NCBI RefSeq assembly: GCF_964026535.1
Contig: NZ_OZ032153.1
Span: 1,116,001 to 1,180,000 of the forward strand
Direction of reading: 5' to 3'
From: Candidatus Tisiphia endosymbiont of Sialis lutaria
GTDB taxonomy: Bacteria; Pseudomonadota; Alphaproteobacteria; Rickettsiales; Rickettsiaceae
Length of the DNA: 64,000 nucleotides
Every line of letters begins with the position of its first letter. Positions within the stretch are counted from its first letter, which is position 1. Below are positions 8,472 through 18,019 of this stretch, in pieces. Below the pieces are notes generated by a model that ran no database searches, had not been told where the DNA came from, and worked only from the letters and a program-made list of their open reading frames with translations. The position numbers and the translations under genes were made by a program.

Positions 8472-9920
8472 ATGGCTTATATTATTGGTAATACAGGTAA
8501 ATGGCAATATGTGATAGGCGTCGAGATACATGCCCAAATTTCTTCAAAATCCAAACTTTTCTCTGGTAGTTCTAACGAATTTGCCGCTCCTCCTAATTCA
8601 CAAGTATCTTTGATTGATGCAGCAATGCCTGGAATGTTACCAATGTTAAATGAATATTGTGTTCATCAGGCAATTAAAACTGGTCTTGGACTTAATGCGA
8701 AAATTAATCTTAATTCAAGATTTGATCGTAAAAATTACTTTTATCCTGATCTACCGCAGGGTTATCAAATTTCCCAATTTTATCATCCAATTGTCCAAGA
8801 GGGCTATTTGGATATAGTAACTGAACAGAGAACAACCAAAAGAATTAGAATTAATCGTTTGCATTTAGAACAAGATGCTGGTAAGTCCATTCATGATCAA
8901 TCAGCTCATTATAGCTTCATTGATTTAAACCGTTCTGGTGTAGGATTAATGGAGATTGTTACTGAGCCAGACCTTGATTCGCCGGAAGATGCAGCAGAAT
9001 TTGTTCGTAAACTCAGGACTTTGTTGAGATATATAGGAAGTTGTGATGGTGATATGGAAAAAGGCTCATTACGTTGTGATGCTAATATTTCGGTTAGGCT
9101 TCCTGGGGCTCCACTTGGCACAAGGTGTGAGATCAAGAATATCAATTCGATTCGTAATATCATGCGAGCAATAGAGTTTGAAGCAAATAGGCAAGTAAAT
9201 TTAATTGAAGATGGGCAGACAATAATACAGGAAACTAGATTATTTGATGGAGATACTGGGGAGACTAGAACGATGCGTCTAAAAGAAGAAGCTCATGATT
9301 ATCGATATTTCCCTGACCCAGATTTATTGCCAATAGTTATATCTGAGGAGCTAATAGAACAATTAGCTCAAGAGCTACCAGAATTACCGGATGCAAAAAT
9401 TCAAAGATATATGACAGAGTATAGTTTAAATGCTTATGATGCTGAAGTTTTGGTAATTGATGAACAGGTGGCAGGTTATTTTGAAGCAGCAGTTAGCTTA
9501 TGTAATCCAAAGATACTTGCTAATTGGATTATTAGTGAGTTATTTGGTCAGCTTAATAAAAATTCCATTAGCTTAAGTGACTGTAAAATTACCCCAAAAA
9601 TGCTTGCTCAAATGGTGAAGCTAATAGAAGATGGGGTGATTTCCGGCAAAATTGCCAAAGTAGTTTTTGAAACTATGTTTGAAACTGGACAAGAACCGGA
9701 AAAAATTATTGAAGAAAAAGACTTAGTGCAAATGTCAGATAGTGGTATACTATCTGCTATAATTGACGGAATATTGTTGGAAAACCCTGACTCTGTTGAT
9801 TCTTATAGAAGTGGTAAAGATAAATTATTTGGTTTTTTCGTTGGACAGGTAATGAAAAAAACTGAAGGAAAAGCAAACCCTAACCTAGTGAATGTTTTAT
9901 TAAAGGAGAAATTGCAATAA
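8472..9920 (+). CDS. gatB: Aspartyl/glutamyl-tRNA amidotransferase subunit B
   Basis: 482 residues, full length. GatB kinase-type domain with signatures [20 protein letters not shown] (13-32), [15 protein letters not shown] (92-106), [29 protein letters not shown] (about 152-168), [12 protein letters not shown] and [16 protein letters not shown], followed by the YqeY-like helical tail. It phosphorylates and transamidates misacylated Glu-tRNA(Gln)/Asp-tRNA(Asn) in the GatCAB complex, needed where GlnRS/AsnRS are absent. gatC and gatA are not in this window. tsaD overlaps its stop by one base. Confidence 0.97.
   Translation: MAYIIGNTGKWQYVIGVEIHAQISSKSKLFSGSSNEFAAPPNSQVSLIDAAMPGMLPMLNEYCVHQAIKTGLGLNAKINLNSRFDRKNYFYPDLPQGYQISQFYHPIVQEGYLDIVTEQRTTKRIRINRLHLEQDAGKSIHDQSAHYSFIDLNRSGVGLMEIVTEPDLDSPEDAAEFVRKLRTLLRYIGSCDGDMEKGSLRCDANISVRLPGAPLGTRCEIKNINSIRNIMRAIEFEANRQVNLIEDGQTIIQETRLFDGDTGETRTMRLKEEAHDYRYFPDPDLLPIVISEELIEQLAQELPELPDAKIQRYMTEYSLNAYDAEVLVIDEQVAGYFEAAVSLCNPKILANWIISELFGQLNKNSISLSDCKITPKMLAQMVKLIEDGVISGKIAKVVFETMFETGQEPEKIIEEKDLVQMSDSGILSAIIDGILLENPDSVDSYRSGKDKLFGFFVGQVMKKTEGKANPNLVNVLLKEKLQ
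9903..9908 (+). promoter_or_regulatory. Ribosome-binding site deciding the tsaD start
   Basis: AAGGAG at 9903-9908, inside the end of gatB, is 11 bases upstream of the ATT at 9920. It supports initiation there rather than at the later GTG 10043. Confidence 0.5.
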
Positions 9921-10951
9921 TTAAAATATTAGGTATTGAATCAAGTTGTGATGATACTGGCGTAGCAATAGTTACCTCAGATAAAGAGATTTTATCAAAT
10001 ATTGTTATTTCCCAATACCAAGAGCATAAGGCTTTTCAAGGGGTGGTACCGGAAATCGCTGCTAGGTCACATTTGCAAAATTTAGAAAAAGCAGTTAGGT
10101 ATGTTTTAGATGAAACTCATCTTGAACTATCTAATATAGATGGAATCGCAGCTACTTCCGGTCCTGGCTTAATAGGTGGAGTAATAGTTGGCTCAATGTT
10201 TGGCAGAATAGTTGCTAGCGTCTTAAAAAAGTCGTTTATTGCAGTTAACCATTTAGAGGGGCATTTACTTACTGCTAGATTAACCAATAAGGCGGAATAC
10301 CCATATTTATTTCTATTAGTTTCAGGTGGGCATTGCCAATTTGTTGCAGTCCAAGCATTGGGTAAATATAAAATTTTAGGACGGACTATCGATGATTCGG
10401 TAGGGGAGTGCTTTGATAAAGTAGCTAAAATGCTAAATTTGCCTTTTCCCGGAGGCGTAGAAATTGAGAAAAGAGCAAAATTTGGCAATCCATCTAAGTA
10501 TGTTTTACCAAAACCCATTATTCATCAAGCTGGCTGTGACATGTCGTTTTCAGGTTTAAAGACGGCAGTACGCATATTAATATCTAAATTACAGCCTATA
10601 GGTGAACAAGAAATTAATGATATAGCCGCCAGTTTTCAATATGTAGTTGGAGAAATCTTGTCAGTAAAAATGCTTAATAGCTTTAAAATGTATGAGGAAT
10701 TTATCAGTAAGTCGGCATTACCACAAAAAACCTGCGTACTTGCTGGTGGAGTTGCCGCTAATGGTTATTTAAAAACTATACTTAAGCATCAAGCGGAAAA
10801 ACAGGGATATGTACTTTTAGTACCACCAGCACATTTATGCACCGATAATGCGGCTATGATTGCTTATGCTGGGCTAGAACGGCTGCAAAATAATCTTACT
10901 AACTCACTCGATTTCTGCCCTAGAGCAAAATGGAGCTTAGAGGATTTATAG
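9920..10951 (+). CDS. tsaD: tRNA N6-threonylcarbamoyladenosine synthase TsaD, probable ATT start
   Basis: 343 residues if translation begins at ATT 9920, matching the family length (about 337-345). Upstream of the GTG at 10043 the same frame reads [17 protein letters not shown], the invariant TsaD N-terminus, so a start at 10043 would remove the first part of the ATPase fold. Other marks: [23 protein letters not shown], the metal ligands [16 protein letters not shown], and the C-terminal [11 protein letters not shown] and [12 protein letters not shown]. With TsaB (32709) it transfers threonylcarbamoyl to A37 of ANN-decoding tRNAs. The start overlaps gatB by one base, so translation may be coupled. 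Confidence 0.93.
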   Translation: MKILGIESSCDDTGVAIVTSDKEILSNIVISQYQEHKAFQGVVPEIAARSHLQNLEKAVRYVLDETHLELSNIDGIAATSGPGLIGGVIVGSMFGRIVASVLKKSFIAVNHLEGHLLTARLTNKAEYPYLFLLVSGGHCQFVAVQALGKYKILGRTIDDSVGECFDKVAKMLNLPFPGGVEIEKRAKFGNPSKYVLPKPIIHQAGCDMSFSGLKTAVRILISKLQPIGEQEINDIAASFQYVVGEILSVKMLNSFKMYEEFISKSALPQKTCVLAGGVAANGYLKTILKHQAEKQGYVLLVPPAHLCTDNAAMIAYAGLERLQNNLTNSLDFCPRAKWSLEDL

Positions 10952-11779
10952 CTAACCTGATTAGTGTTAAGCCAAATTCAGAGAGCATTGCGAGGAGTCG
11001 CTTTAGTGGCATTGAGGCAATGCTGTTTTGTGTCATCCCTGCGAAGGTTATCATCCCACAACTGTTGAAAGTTAGAAGAGGAAGAGGTTTTAGACCGAAT
11101 AGTTTAAAAGTCGTATGTGGTCAACGTCATTGCGAGAAAGACCGCAGGTCGACGAAGCAATCCATAAAAGTAACCAAAGATGGATTGCCACGACCACTAC
11201 GTGGTCTCGCAATGACAGAAAACCTATCTAAAACCCGCTTTACCTTCTAACTTTCAACAGTTGTGGTTATCATCCCCACGTCTAATTTATCATTCCCGCT
11301 TCGGTGCGGAATCTGTAATATCTCAGGGTATTTTTAGATCCCTGCTTTCGCAGGGATGACACTAAGTCGAGCAGGGGTAACACAACAATGGATTGTTGCG
11401 TTACTAGTAAAGTAGCTCCCTGCAATGACTTTATCTGTTATTGCGAGACCACATAGTGGTTGTGGCAATTCATTATTTTTGGATTGCATCAATGTCACTA
11501 AAGTGGCTCCTCGCTAATAGACGCTTGGTGATTGTATAATACTATCACGAAAACTTATAATCCCGAATTGTATAATTTATAATTGCTATTTATCTAAATA
11601 ATTTCTTCTTTATTTTAAAAAATTGTGTTATCATTATTTTACTTACTAGCTTTTTTATAAGTGACTCAATAATTAGTTTTGCTTAGTTATTTCCTACAAC
11701 CTCTTAGGTTCGTAACAACTTTTTTACTATCAATGTAACAGTACCCAACAGGGTAGCTATAATTATTAAAGAGTATTTT
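10952..11779. other. Repeat-filled intergenic region
   Basis: Holds part-R5 and R6 units (GCATTGCGAGG near 10985; CATCCCTGCGAAGG near 11034), a complete R3 (11058..11264), then R6 (GCTTTCGCAGGGATGACA near 11344) and R5 fragments (near 11440-11515). A 106-codon frame at 10930..11250 is translated repeat. The last 250 bases are AT-rich and lead into the next lipoprotein gene. Confidence 0.6.
11058..11264. repeat. R3 palindromic element, copy 1, with 12-bp flanking direct repeat
   Basis: 207 bp with ends ACAACTGTTGAAAGTTAGAAG / CTTCTAACTTTCAACAGTTGT and an R5 hairpin in the middle. GGTTATCATCCC occurs immediately on each side (11046-11057 and 11265-11276), the mark of a transposition-type insertion. 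Confidence 0.88.
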
Positions 11780-12325
11780 ATGATAAAAAAATTTTTATGT
11801 TCTTTTCTGATTCTTATAATCGCTTTTACTCTTTCTAGTTGCGGTCGAAATCTTGCAGCGAATACATATACTAGCGACTCAACGTTAAATATTGTGTTAG
11901 AAGGAAAGCTTCTTGCCAAAAGAGATGTAAAAATTACGGAGAATGAAAAACTCGGCGATAATACAACTGGTGCTTTGGCTGGCTCTGTTGCTGGTGGGGC
12001 GGTTGCTGCTAGTGGAAGTAACAACTTAGCTCTAATTGTTGGTGGTGCTATTGTTGGAGGTGTTACTGGTGCAGCAATGCAAGCTGCTTTGGGAACATCA
12101 AACGGTATAGAATATATCGTACAAGTTGATAGATCAAATTTGAAGGATGATTATTACGAAGGTAGCAGACTTTTAAGAAATGCTATAGCAGCTGTGCGTG
12201 CAACAGGTGTTATCACCATTGTACAGGCTAAAGAAGATAAAGACAATCCTGTAATAAATGAAGGACAAAATGTTTTAGTTATTCTTTCTGAGAAGAGAAC
12301 TAGACTCATTCCAGCTAAATATTAA
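11780..12325 (+). CDS. Glycine-zipper outer-membrane lipoprotein (SlyB-like)
   Basis: 181 residues. Lipoprotein signal FLILIIAFTLSSC places the lipid cysteine at about residue 21. A glycine-zipper segment (about 64-105, TGALAGSVAGGAVAA...GGAIVGGVTGAAMQA) resembles the SlyB/17-kDa antigen family of proteins that embed glycine-rich helices in the outer membrane. The C-terminal part (YIVQVDRSN...VLVILSE) fits the SlyB small beta domain. A second lipoprotein follows 24 bases later, suggesting a two-gene operon. Confidence 0.7.
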   Translation: MIKKFLCSFLILIIAFTLSSCGRNLAANTYTSDSTLNIVLEGKLLAKRDVKITENEKLGDNTTGALAGSVAGGAVAASGSNNLALIVGGAIVGGVTGAAMQAALGTSNGIEYIVQVDRSNLKDDYYEGSRLLRNAIAAVRATGVITIVQAKEDKDNPVINEGQNVLVILSEKRTRLIPAKY

Positions 12326-12349
12326 GATTAATAATAATAGATTATTACC

Positions 12350-13105
12350 ATGGTTAGAATTTTCTTTATAATTTTATTACTTATTTCTACATCAGCTTGT
12401 ACTAAAACTACTTTTATTAGATCCGCGCCTGATTATTCACAATCGCTAGTTAAATCCAAAATCGCATTACTTTTGCCACCAAAAGTTGAAATAAATCAAG
12501 TTGATGCTTTTAACAAAAAAACCAGAGTTTATGAGTACGAAGATAGACTTGAAGAGAATATTATCGATGTATTCATAGCCAAAATGCAGGATAAAGGGTA
12601 TAATATTAAACTTTTCTCTAGAACAGAAATTGGCACTAACAAATTATCCAAGGACGTTGTTGATGTTAAAGATAATTTTGATGAAATTCTGGGGATACTC
12701 TATGCTGGTGGAGCTTGGAAAGAAGATGTGGCATATTCTATCGATCAAGAAATTCCTCCTGCAATTAAACTTGGTAAAATGACAGGTGCTGATTTGTTAG
12801 TTGTAATGAATTTCTATGGTGAAAGCAAAACATCTGGTGCTGTGACTAAGGATTTTTGTACAGAGATTTTGAAGGGAGTTCTCACTGGTAGAATCGATTC
12901 AAGTGATCCATCAGAATTTTCAATAGTTAGATTAGCAATTCTTGATTCATTAACTGGTAGAGTACTATGGACAAATTCAGTATCTCTTTCTAAAGATATG
13001 ATTGACACCACTATTGAAAATTTCTCTGATAATAACAAAGTGGATAGGAAAAATCTTTCTATATTGTTTAATTCAGCACTTGCAGATCTTCCGGATGCAA
13101 CATAG
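12350..13105 (+). CDS. Putative lipoprotein of unknown function
   Basis: 251 residues. A signal with lipobox ISTSAC (cysteine at about 17) precedes a mixed alpha/beta domain containing KIALLLPPKVE, then ADLLVVMNFYGES and RLAILDSLTGRVLWTNSVSL. The last block recalls lipoproteins of the LpoB/CsgG-like group, where a strand-turn describes a substance then W-x-N, but I do not recognise the family securely. It probably shares a transcript with the SlyB-like gene just upstream. The periplasmic face of the outer membrane is the likely location. Confidence 0.6.
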   Translation: MVRIFFIILLLISTSACTKTTFIRSAPDYSQSLVKSKIALLLPPKVEINQVDAFNKKTRVYEYEDRLEENIIDVFIAKMQDKGYNIKLFSRTEIGTNKLSKDVVDVKDNFDEILGILYAGGAWKEDVAYSIDQEIPPAIKLGKMTGADLLVVMNFYGESKTSGAVTKDFCTEILKGVLTGRIDSSDPSEFSIVRLAILDSLTGRVLWTNSVSLSKDMIDTTIENFSDNNKVDRKNLSILFNSALADLPDAT

Positions 13106-13137
13106 AGCAATTAATTAGTTATTTCCGACTCCTAGCT

Positions 13138-13579
13138 TATAGTACCCTACAATTTTTTATTTATTTTCTTATGATGAGTAAAAAAGCTGACTGCTAAGCG
13201 TCATGGCTTAGAGCTACTTTAGTAGCAACAAAGCAATCCATTTTTAATCACTTTCCTGGATTGCTTCGTCGGTCTAGCAACCACAACTGTTGAAAGTTAG
13301 AAGGTAAAGCGGGTTTTAGATAGGTTTTCTGTCATTGCGAGACCACGCAAGTAGGTCGTGGCAATCCATCTTTGGTTACTTTTGTGGATTGCTTCGTCGA
13401 CCTAAGGTCTTTCTCGCTAATAGACGTTGACCACATACGACTTTTAAACTATCCGGTCTAAAACCGCTTCCTCTTCTAACTTTCAACAGTTGTGGTCTAG
13501 TAACCTCCTCGCAATGACATCTTATACTTTAACCTTTTTTCCGTGAACACTCACATTCAATCTACAACTGTAGTACTAG
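13138..13579. repeat. R4-type element split by an R3 insertion
   Basis: The right end (13506-13579) is identical in kind to other R4 copies, ending CTACAACTGTAGTACTAG. The left half is a diverged variant (TAGTACCCTACAATTTTTTATT...AAAGCTGACTGCTAAGCG) that recurs in reverse near 33486-33594. The middle R5 hairpin is interrupted after CGTCGGTCTAGCAACC by R3. Confidence 0.75.
13283..13493. repeat. R3 palindromic element, copy 2, nested in R4
   Basis: 211 bp, same ends as the copy at 11058. It is flanked by GGTCTAGCAACC (13271-13282) and GGTCTAGTAACC (13494-13505), a 12-bp direct repeat with one difference. The uninterrupted R4 copies have GGTCTGGCAACC at the same place, so the insertion site is defined. 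Confidence 0.9.
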
Positions 13580-13588
13580 AAGCGATGC

Positions 13589-14089
13589 CTATAAGGAATA
13601 GGCAAGCGACTTTTCTTTTTTCCAATATAATTTCATTCCTTCATGCGTTGCTTCAAAGCCAAGTTTTTCATAGAATTGCTTAGCTCTTGGACGTTTTTTA
13701 TTAGTTGTCAGCTGAACAATAGACACCCCTTTTGATTTACCATACTTCATGGCACTATTCATCATCCATTCGCCTAAATGTTGACCTCTATAGTCTTTTG
13801 CAATGCGAACAGCTTCAATTTGCATTCTTGTTGAACCTATGAAAGTTAGTGATGGCATAATGGTCAAATGGCAAGTGCCAACGATTTCTTTATCCATTTC
13901 CATTATCATCAAATATTGATTTGGATCGTTATCTATCCTGTGGAATGCATCAATATAAGCTTGATCCAATTTTTCTGAAAATTGTTCTCTTGTTTGCCCA
14001 AGTTCATCTTCTGAAAGAAGTTTAATAATTACTGTTAAGTCAGCAATTCTTGCTTTGCGATGGGTAAGGTTTGAGTAGATCTGTTGCAT
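13589..14089 (-). CDS. GNAT-family N-acetyltransferase, both ends formed by repeats
   Basis: 166 residues. GNAT fold: motif C/D region IADLTVIIKLL, beta strand IVGTCHLTIMPSL, the acetyl-CoA P-loop-like RIAKDYRGQHLGEWMMNSAMKYG (about 92-114) and motif B NKKRPRAKQFYEKLGFE. The substrate is unknown. The start codon and first residues MQQIY are read from the terminus of an R2 repeat (14076..14220), and the last residues SLAYSL plus the stop come from an R1-core fragment (GCCTATAAGGAATAGGC). The catalytic fold lies wholly between. It is probably functional, but its edges have been rebuilt by repeats. Confidence 0.8.
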   Translation of the reverse strand: MQQIYSNLTHRKARIADLTVIIKLLSEDELGQTREQFSEKLDQAYIDAFHRIDNDPNQYLMIMEMDKEIVGTCHLTIMPSLTFIGSTRMQIEAVRIAKDYRGQHLGEWMMNSAMKYGKSKGVSIVQLTTNKKRPRAKQFYEKLGFEATHEGMKLYWKKEKSLAYSL

Positions 14090-14220
14090 AACCTAATCTA
14101 ATTGGTAATTTTGTTGTCAAAACTTGTCTCCGTTCCTCACATACATCTAGTACGCTGCGGTACTCGACTTCGTTTTTCCTAAAAATCCCTCAATTATCTT
14201 TAGGTTATGCAACAGATCTA
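14076..14220 (-). repeat. R2 palindromic repeat, copy 2
   Basis: 145 bp in inverted orientation relative to 3469. Its ends are TAGATCTGTTGCAT / ATGCAACAGATCTA, whereas the other copies have TAGACCTCTTGCAT / ATGCAAGAGGTCTA; both arms changed together, so pairing is kept. Confidence 0.88.
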
Positions 14221-14225
14221 TTTTC

Positions 14226-14609
14226 CTAATCAGTTCGATTAATCTCAGCTTGCTTCAATAATTTATCAACTTTATCAGCATTATCAAATCCATGATCATA
14301 ATGAAAACGAATTTCCGGTGAATATTTTAAATTAATTTTAGCAGTTATAAAATTTCTTATAGCATATTTCGAATTATTTAAAGATTCAGTAAGTTGTATT
14401 TTATTAAAAACCGTATTAAACGGTAAAAAGTAACAATCTGCTACTTTTAAATCAGCCGTAACTAAGACTTTGGTAATAGTTACTGGACAATTAATCAACC
14501 GTTCATCTAACATTTTACCACGTCTTAGTACTTCCACTAATGCTGCATTTATTAATGATGCAACTTTTTTTTGTCTTGAAGATTTTTCTCTATCAGAAAC
14601 TTTTTGCAT
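14226..14609 (-). CDS. rbfA: 30S ribosome-binding factor A
   Basis: 127 residues, KH-like fold. Recognisable features: the N-terminal helix with [20 protein letters not shown], then [22 protein letters not shown] and a C-terminal strand [22 protein letters not shown] (the conserved P.L.F..D). RbfA acts in 16S rRNA 5' end maturation and late 30S assembly. The start is directly after the infB stop (adjacent codons), so the two are translationally linked. An R2 repeat begins 6 bases after the stop. Confidence 0.93.
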   Translation of the reverse strand: MQKVSDREKSSRQKKVASLINAALVEVLRRGKMLDERLINCPVTITKVLVTADLKVADCYFLPFNTVFNKIQLTESLNNSKYAIRNFITAKINLKYSPEIRFHYDHGFDNADKVDKLLKQAEINRTD

Positions 14610-17135
14610 TTACAATAATTGTTTTTTTTCTTCAATAATTTCAAAAACTTCTACAATATCAAATTGTTCGATATTCTCATAATTTTCAAAAGCGATACCA
14701 CATTCAAAGCCTTCATGGACTTCTTTGACATCATCTTTAAAACGTTTGAGAGTTTTAAGTTTTCCCTCGTGAATAACGATATTGTCTCGTAATAAGCGAG
14801 CCCTAGCACCTCTTTTAATAGTACCTTTAGTAACATAACTCCCAGCAATTTTCCCAACCTTCGAGACAGTGAATATTTGCCTGATCTCGACTGTACCAAT
14901 ATATTGCTCACGAATAATTGGTGAAAGCATACCGCTGAGTATTGATTTAACATCGTCTAGTAAATTATAAATAAGAGAGTAGTATCTAATATCCACTTTT
15001 TCTTTTTCAGCCATAGCAAAAGCGTTATTATTAGCTCTAACATTAAAGCCAATAATAATAGCATTTGATGCTTTAGCTAAGGTAACATCTGACTCCAATA
15101 TTCCACCTACTGCATGGTGTAAAATTCTTACACGAACTTCATCATTTGGTAGCTTTAATAGGCTAGTAACAATTGCTTCAATCGAACCTTGTACATCACC
15201 TTTAACAATTATTGGTAACTCTTTTATCATACCAGCACTGCCAGAAGCTTTTAGGAACAATTCTTCTAAGCTTGATCTTTGAGTAACAGAAATTTTCTTT
15301 TCTTTTGCCAATCGTTCACGATATTCTATAATATCCCGAGCCTGTTTTTCATTCTGTACTACATTAAACTGCTCTCCTGCACGCGGAGCTTCATTTAAAC
15401 CATAAATCTCTACTGGTAAACTTGGTTCTGCCTCGGTAATATCCACTCCCTTATCATTATTCATTCTCTTAATTTTACCGTATTTTGTTCCGGCAACTAC
15501 TATATCTCCATTTCTTAGAGTACCACGTTGTACCAATATAGTAGCCACAGCTCCTTTACCTTTATCAACTTTTGCTTCTATAACTACACCAGCAGTGAGT
15601 CCGCTAAAGTTAGCCTTAAGATCCTGCATTTCTGCCACTAATAATATAGCATCTTCTAACTTATCTAAATTAGTTTTCTTCAAAGCGGAAACCGGTACAA
15701 TTATAATATCGCCACCTAATTCTTCACTAACTAAATCGTACATTAACAGATCATTTTTAATTCGGTCAAGATTAATATCCGGCTTATCGATCTTATTTAT
15801 TGCAACAATTATCGGGACATTTGCTGCCTTAGCATGATTAATTGCTTCAATCGTTTGCGGCTTGATTCCATCATCTGCTGCAACTACTATAACTACTATA
15901 TCAGTTACCTTAGCACCTCTAGTCCTCATCTCTGAAAACGCTTCATGCCCTGGAGTATCAATGAAAGTAATAGCCCTACCATCAGGCAATGTTATCCGAT
16001 AAGCACCAATATGTTGGGTGATGCCACCTGCCTCTTGACTTGTCAAATCAGTTGATTTTAAAGCGTCAAGTAACGAAGTTTTACCGTGATCGACATGTCC
16101 CATAATCGTTACAATAGGAGCTCTATGTTTTAAATCTTCTTCTTTATCAGCTTCACTAATCAATATATTCTCAACATCGGATTCTTGTACCCTTTTTACT
16201 GTATGCCCTAAGGTCGTAGCAATAAGTTCAGCTGTATCTGTATCGATTGTTTGGCTGGTCGTAGCAATGATGCCAAGCTTCATCAATTCTTTTATAACAT
16301 CGGTTGCCCGCTCAGACATTCTATTGGCTATATCTCCGACAGAAATGGCTTCAGGAATGATAACTTCTCTATACACTTTGTCGGGTGTTTGTTGATAAGC
16401 TTTACGTTTTTCTTTTTCCCTTGCTCTTCTTATTGAGGCAAGGCTTCTAGTCTTACCGGCATTATCACTTCCGTCTGCATCAAGCATATTGAAAATATCT
16501 GCCTTTTTTAATTTTTTAGGCTCCTCAATTTTAACCTTTGGTACTACTATTTTATTATCGCCAGCTTTATCTGTTGAAGAAATATCTTCAAGTGCAACAC
16601 CAAAATGGCTCTGAGAACCAATCACTGGTGATCTAACAAATGGCTTAGATGGGTTTTTATCTTGTACAGATGGAGTTGCTAACGTAGGAAGTACCTCAGA
16701 ATCCTTTTCAATATTTTGTGACTCATTTTGCGGAGTTTGGGAATGAATATTTTCTGGCTGGATATTTTCTATAGTATCTTCTAAATCGTCTTGTGACTTA
16801 GATTGATTGATACTTGCCAGTTTACTAAGAGTACTAATCTTAGTATCAATAATCTTAGATTTTGCATCTTCTGCTGCTTTTTTTAAAATAGTTAGTCGTC
16901 TATTAAATTCCTCCCCAGCAGCAGATTCTCCACTCTGAGCAGTAGAACTATTAGACCAAAGTTTGTTAAAAGATAAAGCACCAGTTGCAGTGCTACTCTT
17001 CCTGACTTCTACAATGGTTTTTGCAGAACTAACAAAGCCCCTAGTAACATTAGTAGGTTGAGAGGGCTTGTTAAGTGAGAGTTTTGAACCACCAAGTGTT
17101 AATTTCTTTGGTTTAGGTTCTTGGTCATACGTCAT
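14610..17135 (-). CDS. infB: Translation initiation factor IF-2
   Basis: 841 residues from ATG 17135 ([16 protein letters not shown]), the usual rickettsial/alphaproteobacterial IF-2 opening; an in-frame ATG 24 bases upstream adds eight hydrophobic residues and is less likely. A variable charged N-terminal region (1-330) precedes the G domain: G1 [12 protein letters not shown] (about 345), G2 [10 protein letters not shown]3 DTPGHEAF, G4 NKID, G5 SALKK. Domains II-IV follow, with the fMet-tRNA-binding C-terminal domain [25 protein letters not shown]. It delivers fMet-tRNA to the 30S subunit. It lies upstream of rbfA and about 0.9 kb downstream of nusA. Confidence 0.97.
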   Translation of the reverse strand: MTYDQEPKPKKLTLGGSKLSLNKPSQPTNVTRGFVSSAKTIVEVRKSSTATGALSFNKLWSNSSTAQSGESAAGEEFNRRLTILKKAAEDAKSKIIDTKISTLSKLASINQSKSQDDLEDTIENIQPENIHSQTPQNESQNIEKDSEVLPTLATPSVQDKNPSKPFVRSPVIGSQSHFGVALEDISSTDKAGDNKIVVPKVKIEEPKKLKKADIFNMLDADGSDNAGKTRSLASIRRAREKEKRKAYQQTPDKVYREVIIPEAISVGDIANRMSERATDVIKELMKLGIIATTSQTIDTDTAELIATTLGHTVKRVQESDVENILISEADKEEDLKHRAPIVTIMGHVDHGKTSLLDALKSTDLTSQEAGGITQHIGAYRITLPDGRAITFIDTPGHEAFSEMRTRGAKVTDIVVIVVAADDGIKPQTIEAINHAKAANVPIIVAINKIDKPDINLDRIKNDLLMYDLVSEELGGDIIIVPVSALKKTNLDKLEDAILLVAEMQDLKANFSGLTAGVVIEAKVDKGKGAVATILVQRGTLRNGDIVVAGTKYGKIKRMNNDKGVDITEAEPSLPVEIYGLNEAPRAGEQFNVVQNEKQARDIIEYRERLAKEKKISVTQRSSLEELFLKASGSAGMIKELPIIVKGDVQGSIEAIVTSLLKLPNDEVRVRILHHAVGGILESDVTLAKASNAIIIGFNVRANNNAFAMAEKEKVDIRYYSLIYNLLDDVKSILSGMLSPIIREQYIGTVEIRQIFTVSKVGKIAGSYVTKGTIKRGARARLLRDNIVIHEGKLKTLKRFKDDVKEVHEGFECGIAFENYENIEQFDIVEVFEIIEEKKQLL

Positions 17136-17211
17136 AAATATTAAACCTTTAAATAGCAATTATATATGCTAAAGTTTTGTAAATAGTTTTGCTATCTGAA
17201 TAATCATCAGA

Positions 17212-17318
17212 TATAGTCAATTGAGGAGAAGTTGGTAACGTCGTCGCTCAATGCTCGCCTATTACTTATAGGCGTCGCTCCATCGTTCCTGCTACCCAAT
17301 TCCCCTGAATTGACTATA
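17212..17318 (-). repeat. R1 miniature inverted-repeat element, copy 3
   Basis: 107 bp in the opposite orientation to the 3236 copy (core reads GCTCGCCTATTACTTATAGGC). Ends TATAGTCAATT / AATTGACTATA intact. Confidence 0.9.
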
Positions 17319-17438
17319 TACCTTAATTCTGAATTAGCTAATCTTGTTGCTAATGCTTTACTGGTAGTATTTTAATTATATCAATAAAATCCTTAACACT
17401 AATACTTAATATTAAATTATTTGCAAAATTATTCATAA

Positions 17439-17545
17439 TATAGTCAATTGAGGAGAAGTTGGTGACGTCGTCGCTCAATGCTCGCCTATTACTTATAGGC
17501 GTCGCTCCATCGTTCCTAGCGCCAAATTCTCCTGAATTAACTATA
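17439..17545 (-). repeat. R1 miniature inverted-repeat element, copy 4
   Basis: 107 bp, same orientation as copy 3 and 120 bases away, nearly identical inside. One end is AATTAACTATA, a G-to-A change. Confidence 0.9.
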
Positions 17546-17699
17546 GCAAAAATGTGTCGTTCTTACTTCGTACAGAACCTTATATCCGCCTACGCGGGAA
17601 TGACAATTTATGGATTGCTTCGTCGACCTATGGTCTCCTCGCAATGACGACTAAAGCTTACGCACTTCTCACAATTACATCTTTTGGGTAAAAGCACCT

Positions 17700-17790
17700 C
17701 TGTCATTGCGAGCCACCGTAGGTGGCGTGGCAATCCATTTCTAATCACTTTTCTGGATTACTTTGTCGACCTAAGATATTCTCTCAATAA
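17700..17790. repeat. R5 hairpin repeat
   Basis: GTCATTGCGAGCCACCGTAGGTGGCGTGGCAATCC pairs imperfectly with GGATTACTTTGTCG...CTCTCAATAACG; the right arm is decayed. Confidence 0.7.
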
Positions 17791-17802
17791 CGGTTTCTCA
17801 AT

Positions 17803-17948
17803 TAGACCTCTTGCATAACCTAATCTAATTGGTAATTTTGTTGTCAAAACTCGTCTCCGTTCCTCACGTACATCTTAGTACGCTGTGGTACTCGACTTCG
17901 TTTTTCCTAAAAATTCCTCAATTATCTTTAGGTTATGCAAGAGGTCTA
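17803..17948 (-). repeat. R2 palindromic repeat, copy 3
   Basis: 146 bp, TAGACCTCTTGCATAACCTAA to its complement, nearly identical to the copy at 20584 in reverse. Confidence 0.9.
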
Positions 17949-18019
17949 TTATTGTTTTCTTAAATTGACGCTTATGCGGTCTTACTCGCAATAACGCTGT
18001 TGGATATAATTTCCCAACT

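Larger units (their letters stand above)
17136..18019. other. Repeat cluster separating nusA from infB
   Basis: 884 bases with two R1 copies in the same orientation, an R6/R5 fragment (17580-17650), an R5 hairpin (17700..17790) and an R2 (17803..17948). No gene. In most relatives nusA and infB are close neighbours, so the spacing is explained by repeat accumulation. Confidence 0.8.

Noticed and set aside
10043-10951. tsaD starting at GTG 10043
   Set aside because: Would remove the invariant [14 protein letters not shown]-terminus that is in frame upstream; ATT 9920 with AAGGAG is preferred.
10930-11250. 106-codon frame overlapping the tsaD end
   Set aside because: Composed of R5/R6/R3 translation (IPQLLKVRRGRGF, GLPRPLRGLAMT); shadow of repeats.
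17136-17159. Upstream ATG adding eight residues to IF-2
   Set aside because: MLFKGLIF is not a family feature, while [14 protein letters not shown] is the usual start.
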